Assembly: GCA_946887085.1 (NCBI GenBank)
Contig: CAMPKG010000091.1
Location: forward strand, 1-10,491
Length of the DNA stretch: 10,491 nucleotides
Source of the DNA: an uncultured Sphingobacteriales bacterium
GTDB lineage: Bacteria; Bacteroidota; Bacteroidia; Chitinophagales; Chitinophagaceae
Direction of reading: 5' to 3'
The notes beneath the pieces were generated by a model, which searched no databases, was not told the origin of the DNA, and worked only from the letters and a program-made list of their open reading frames with translations. The translations under genes and the position numbers were made by a program. Positions 8,901 through 10,491 of this stretch are shown piece by piece. Within the stretch, counting starts at the first letter, position 1. Each line of letters begins with the position of its first letter.

Positions 8901-9678
8901 GGCTATCCGCCTTAGCTGTGCGCACGCCCTTTACACTGTCCATGTATTTGGTTCGCACCGCCGTTGCGCTATCCATTTTGGCCTTCCGCATGGCAGTGAG
9001 GCTGTCGGCAATGACCTTCCTTGCCAGCGCTGCACTATCGTTAAACGCTTTTCGGACAGTTTGTATGCTGTCGAGCCTGACCTTCCGGGCTATCGCCACA
9101 CTGTCCTGGAAGCGCTTACTCTCACGATACTTACGTATGGCCGCCATACTGTCAGAACGTTTCTTCTGGCGCGCTTTCACGGCATCGGTGATTGCCTTAC
9201 GTGGCGCGATCGTGCTGTCAGAAACCCCTTGACGGGCACTTGTTGTGGAATGAAAATGTTTGGTGCGAACAGACTGGATGGAATCGACCCTTCTCTGCCG
9301 CACATTTGCCACACTGTCCCGGAACCGCCGGCTCTCGCGGTATTTCCGTATAGCCGCCATGCTGTCGGCGCGGTGCTCGCGAACTTTCGTCAGGCTGTCG
9401 CTGATATGCTGGCGGGCAAGCTTTGCGCTGTCGATCCTTGCTTTCACTGCGGTGCGGGTAGAATCAAGTACGCGCTGACGAGCCTCCCGGGTCGAGTCCA
9501 GCACATGCTGACGGGCCTTGTTCAGGCTGTCTGTATTCAGCCTCTGCGCAAAAACAGGTTGGCTGCTGGATAGGGCAAACAGACAAATAACAATAGAAAA
9601 TAATACAACTCGAAAGTTCAAAACCTGGTCTTTAACTATAGTAATGATATAACCGATTTCACGGGAAAATATTGCCAT
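5962..9678 (-). CDS. Type IX secretion-associated TPR protein, PorW/SprE family, with an N-terminal 11-residue repeat array
   Basis: From the ATG at 9676-9678 this is 1238 residues. A hydrophobic segment (about 24-37) ends in QPVFA before Gln45, a plausible signal-peptidase site. Residues about 50-260 are a repeat array spaced around Asp-Ser (see the repeat entry), then a highly basic helix. The block RALQNTFTHYNYYFN (312-326) and the following residues to about 385 resemble the start of PorW/SprE proteins. TPR-like helices follow (for example 388-422, about 615-690 and about 870-950), interrupted by a Lys/Gly/Pro linker (about 423-457). A Pro/Ala/Thr-rich linker (about 1051-1125) leads to a C-terminal globular domain of about 110 residues (EEHYVLFTFKN to the end), also seen in this family. 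PorW/SprE is needed for type IX secretion and gliding in characterised Bacteroidota, acting in the periplasm as an envelope protein. Known members are lipoproteins; here the only early Cys (VIC at residue 32) has Ile before it, a poor lipobox. The frame remains open to a TTG at 9721-9723, and a TTG at 9619-9621 would give a compact signal peptide. The family call rests on remembered similarity. Confidence 0.85.
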   Translation of the reverse strand: MAIFSREIGYIITIVKDQVLNFRVVLFSIVICLFALSSSQPVFAQRLNTDSLNKARQHVLDSTREARQRVLDSTRTAVKARIDSAKLARQHISDSLTKVREHRADSMAAIRKYRESRRFRDSVANVRQRRVDSIQSVRTKHFHSTTSARQGVSDSTIAPRKAITDAVKARQKKRSDSMAAIRKYRESKRFQDSVAIARKVRLDSIQTVRKAFNDSAALARKVIADSLTAMRKAKMDSATAVRTKYMDSVKGVRTAKADSLAKAKERRKKVQEQRAKEKEQKLQLAFELKLKKKREAWSNEKMLKKRWSLPRRALQNTFTHYNYYFNTDRKMDEALDNMQRARRENYDSTLGLFPYDPDRDSSLLSADMDSIIQKASVGIQIHDPRTKWGDDLYLLLGQAYYYKGDYENASTAFRYIVYLDEQNKKKKGGSSRPSKIPPRSATTKPGGPPSIAKADNNGALDFLKHQSVHNEALLWLARTYTEWHQEGNAESIIDLLETDPNLPQSLRGRLALEKAYVALSENDHKVATEQLAIVANDKTLPDWLRQRAAYLNGQLLQDRSDYAGAANSFDKVIDLHPKIDMDFYARKNKAYAMMMSGGDQEQAVSSLRSVLNDGKYAPYYEQVYYVMGKLAANTGKSEDALIYLRKGLDAPKATKKQKALSYAAMGDVYYNLREYVLSKNAYDSAVNLAGGSNDSALVVARIRSGALGDITGPVRTIKTQDSLLALASLSNKEQLSAVRKYIRQLEDAKRDSAFRAENKGLAAAAEQEATNMFPGSGGSYTNWYFSNAALMQQGYNEFKRKWPGRPLVDNWRRSAALSMAGTNSNNPSNNDVVTDEEGEAQFDENGLPTEESLLSFIPNDGERKDLALKRIRRGYVDLAAAYVKLLEDYPQAIGALDTLDKRFPAHEHKAESIYLRYLIALRQNRLSEAQLHATALQTRYGDTKWAKLVRPTEDGEGLPGSNTGVPVTTFYDDTYGMLLQRQYPEVLQRAKDGQRTYTDVRYQKKFRIIEAIASVGVNDFDRADTLVTDFINNNPTDSLRAWADAVLAYIKKNRPATPSAATNPPPLTKAPAAGSVPPTDAVAPTDMDALPVDPATAPGAVPAPNVTKVTPPANPPAEYMYKPQEEHYVLFTFKNMEQRAMGVKAAMTDFNTFKFGNLKLDSKTEIVSPDLGMVITRQFANAGQARIYLNSLRGTAQVFREYKNNEYELLMISANNYLKLVGDKKLDAYLSFYRKNYK
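8902..9531 (-). repeat. Coding repeat array: 33-bp (11-residue) units with a 213-bp higher-order period
   Basis: Within the PorW-like protein the pattern R-x4-D-S-x3-[A/V/I/M] recurs. Asp-Ser (or a degenerate form) falls at residues 50, 61, 72, 83, 94, 105, 121, 132, 143, 154, 165, 176, 192, 203, 214, 225, 236, 247 and 258, counting from the ATG at 9678. All steps are 11 except two steps of 16, each at DSMAAIRKYRES. Those two special units are 71 residues (213 bp) apart and are clearly similar in DNA (9306-9366 against 9093-9153). Position 143 has His-Ser and 165 Asp-Ala; the rest keep Asp-Ser. Hydrophobic residues recur at unit positions 1, about 5-6 and 9, consistent with a hendecad helix or coiled coil. 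Confidence 0.9.
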
Positions 9679-9724
9679 TTCTACCCGGAGTTTTTGTACC
9701 ACCCGGACGGAAATGGCAATCAAC

Positions 9725-9732
9725 CAAAAATA
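9725..9732 (-). promoter_or_regulatory. Possible -7 promoter box for the PorW-like gene
   Basis: On the minus strand this reads TATTTTTG, an exact match to the Bacteroidota -7 consensus TAnnTTTG, in an A/T-rich stretch. The expected -33 TTTG at about 19 bases upstream is not evident. If real, transcription would begin near 9718, downstream of the TTG at 9721-9723, which would exclude that start and favour the ATG at 9676-9678 or the TTG at 9619-9621. Confidence 0.35.
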
Positions 9733-9976
9733 GACAAAAAAAGCAATAAGTATAAGTCCAACACCTTAATGGTGACGCTATTTTAACAATAAGAAAAAAA
9801 CTTATCCATCGGCACTTGTTTATGTCAGGAGCAATCCTTTAAATTGCACTGCGATTACTACCCAGGCACAACTAACCATCCATTAAGTTTTACACACCTA
9901 TCACAATGAACAGCTACATCTGATGTCGGCTGCAGGGATTTTTTGCTGCGGACATTTTATGTAACAACGATACTCT
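9733..9976. other. Intergenic region between divergent genes
   Basis: This A/T-rich stretch separates the minus-strand PorW-like gene from plus-strand atpZ and must hold the promoters for both. On the plus strand, TTG at 9816-9818 followed 21 bases later by TAAATTGC (9840-9847) is a partial match to the -33/-7 pattern and the best candidate I see for the ATP synthase operon; it would give a leader of roughly 120 bases. No convincing hairpin, RNA gene or coding region is visible. Confidence 0.4.
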
Positions 9977-10189
9977 GTGCAGGAAAACGAAAAATACAGG
10001 ACCACGATGCGATACATCGGCCTCGGTACACAACTGATGGCACTAATGCTGGCTGCTGTGTGGATAGGACTTAAGGCCGACAAATGGACGGGCTGGAAAG
10101 TTCCCGTGTTCCTGATCACACTTCCGTTGATTGCGCTCGGTGTTTCGCTCTGGCAGTTGATCAGTGCTTTTAACAAACCAAAAAAATGA
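9977..10189 (+). CDS. atpZ: AtpZ/AtpI family small membrane protein of the F1Fo ATP synthase operon
   Basis: The 70-residue product has a short charged N-terminus (QENEKYRTT), then two membrane helices at about residues 13-32 and 42-63, joined by the short polar hairpin KADKWTGWK. The GLGTQLM...WIGLKADKW pattern is typical of AtpZ-type proteins that precede F-type ATP synthase genes; they are thought to help assembly of the c-ring or magnesium supply, and their exact role is debated. The start shown is GTG at 9977-9979; an in-frame TAA at 9962-9964 limits extension, and an ATG at 10007-10009 would give a 60-residue form that still keeps both helices. Its stop overlaps the next ATG by four bases (ATGA), so the two are coupled. 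The position suggests the first gene of the atp operon. Confidence 0.85.
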   Translation: MQENEKYRTTMRYIGLGTQLMALMLAAVWIGLKADKWTGWKVPVFLITLPLIALGVSLWQLISAFNKPKK

Positions 10190-10491
10190 AAAAGTATTTT
10201 ATAGTAATTGTTGTGATCCTGTTCTTTGTCCTTTCAGCTGTTTTTTACAGCATGAAAATATGGGCGCCTGATTTCCGCTTCGGCGTGCTGATGGGAGCCA
10301 ATGTGATAATGGCAGTGCTCACGATATTATCGCACAGGCTCGTAAAAGCCCAGGTGAACAAACGCGGCGAGGCATTCGTGAGGGGTGTCTATTCATCATC
10401 GTTCCTTAAGCTGTTCGTGTGTATCGGTGCTGTTTTAGCCTATGCATTGATCAATAAACCTAACGTGCACAAGCCAACCCTGTTCGTGCTG
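10186..10491 (+). CDS. Small membrane protein of the atp operon, AtpI-like (partial, runs off the window)
   Basis: An open frame starts at ATG 10186-10188, overlapping the atpZ stop (ATGA), and continues for 102 codons to the window edge with no stop, so the 3' end is missing. The translation starts MKKYFIVIVVILFFVLSAVF and has three membrane segments so far, at about residues 4-21, 33-49 and 74-90. A polar cytoplasmic-looking loop (RLVKAQVNKRGEAFVRG, 51-67) leads into SSSFLKLFVCIG. The arrangement of basic residues before a KLF helix resembles the AtpI/subunit-I-like proteins found between atpZ and atpB; this is inference from position and topology. atpB would be expected soon after the window end. 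Confidence 0.7.
   Translation, partial: MKKYFIVIVVILFFVLSAVFYSMKIWAPDFRFGVLMGANVIMAVLTILSHRLVKAQVNKRGEAFVRGVYSSSFLKLFVCIGAVLAYALINKPNVHKPTLFVL

Noticed and set aside
8902..9531. 33-bp periodic repeats resembling a CRISPR or minisatellite array
   Set aside because: There are no constant repeats alternating with unique spacers. The period is a coding hendecad with only the Asp-Ser codons conserved, in a continuous reading frame, and no cas genes are nearby.
8830..9573. Long plus-strand open frames opposite the repeat array (one of 247 codons, another of 169 codons at 8723-9232)
   Set aside because: They arise because the regular Arg/Asp/Ser/Ala codons of the minus-strand repeat give few stops on the complement. 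Their translations are Cys/His/Leu-rich with no domain, and the minus-strand protein is clearly the real one.
9906..9923. Five-codon ATG frame upstream of atpZ, as a possible leader peptide
   Set aside because: It is too short and shows no attenuator hairpin or regulatory codon run. A chance ATG is the simpler explanation.
9930..9953. GCAG/CTGC hairpin with a T-run before atpZ
   Set aside because: The stem is only four pairs with an eight- to ten-base loop, too weak to call a terminator or riboswitch.
9901..10176. 91-codon minus-strand open frame across the atpZ region
   Set aside because: It overlaps atpZ, whose translation has the expected two-helix AtpZ pattern and is coupled to the next gene. 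The antisense product is Cys/Ser-rich and unrecognisable.
1..10491. Mobile element, defence system or horizontally acquired island
   Set aside because: No transposase, integrase, terminal repeats, nuclease or toxin-antitoxin signature was seen. The genes are core types with even base composition.

Overview
The window looks like a chromosomal segment from a member of the Bacteroidota, probably near the Chitinophagales/Sphingobacteriales. The taxon is inferred from three things: a PorW/SprE-like type IX secretion protein, which that phylum uses; a small atpZ followed by a short membrane gene at the start of an ATP synthase operon; and the lack of clear Shine-Dalgarno sequences together with TAnnTTTG-like -7 boxes. 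Base composition is moderate and even, and I see no insertion sequence, phage gene, tRNA, rRNA or CRISPR array.

Layout: six genes lie on the minus strand between bases 15 and about 9680, and two on the plus strand from 9977 to the right edge. Read in the direction of transcription, the minus-strand genes are: a very long TPR protein of the PorW/SprE family (about 9678 to 5962); a hairpin terminator (5910-5939); a bifunctional Rel/SpoT (p)ppGpp enzyme (5848-3593); an M32 metallocarboxypeptidase (3562-2012); a two-helix membrane protein of unknown function, translationally coupled to it (2012-1521); a small outer-membrane beta-barrel protein (1439-825); and a Bax inhibitor-1 family seven-helix membrane protein (764-15). 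After an intergenic region of roughly 250-300 bp, the plus strand carries atpZ (9977-10189) and the start of an ATG-overlapping small membrane gene (10186 onward) that probably leads into atpB and the rest of the F1Fo ATP synthase operon beyond the window.

How they work together: rel, the M32 peptidase and the coupled membrane protein are packed tightly enough (30-bp gap, then a TGATG overlap) to be one transcription unit, insulated from the PorW-like gene by the terminator. The barrel and BI-1 genes may have their own promoters or be read through. The combination is mostly housekeeping (stringent response, peptide turnover, energy, envelope) plus protein secretion.

I found no convincing new multi-gene system. 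The most unusual thing in the window is the N-terminal region of the PorW-like protein: an array of about 19 eleven-residue units centred on Asp-Ser, kept strictly in phase and organised into a 71-residue higher-order repeat. Lesser points are the in-frame relation between the rel stop codon and the peptidase gene, the uncharacterised coupled membrane protein, and a nested inverted repeat in front of the beta-barrel gene.
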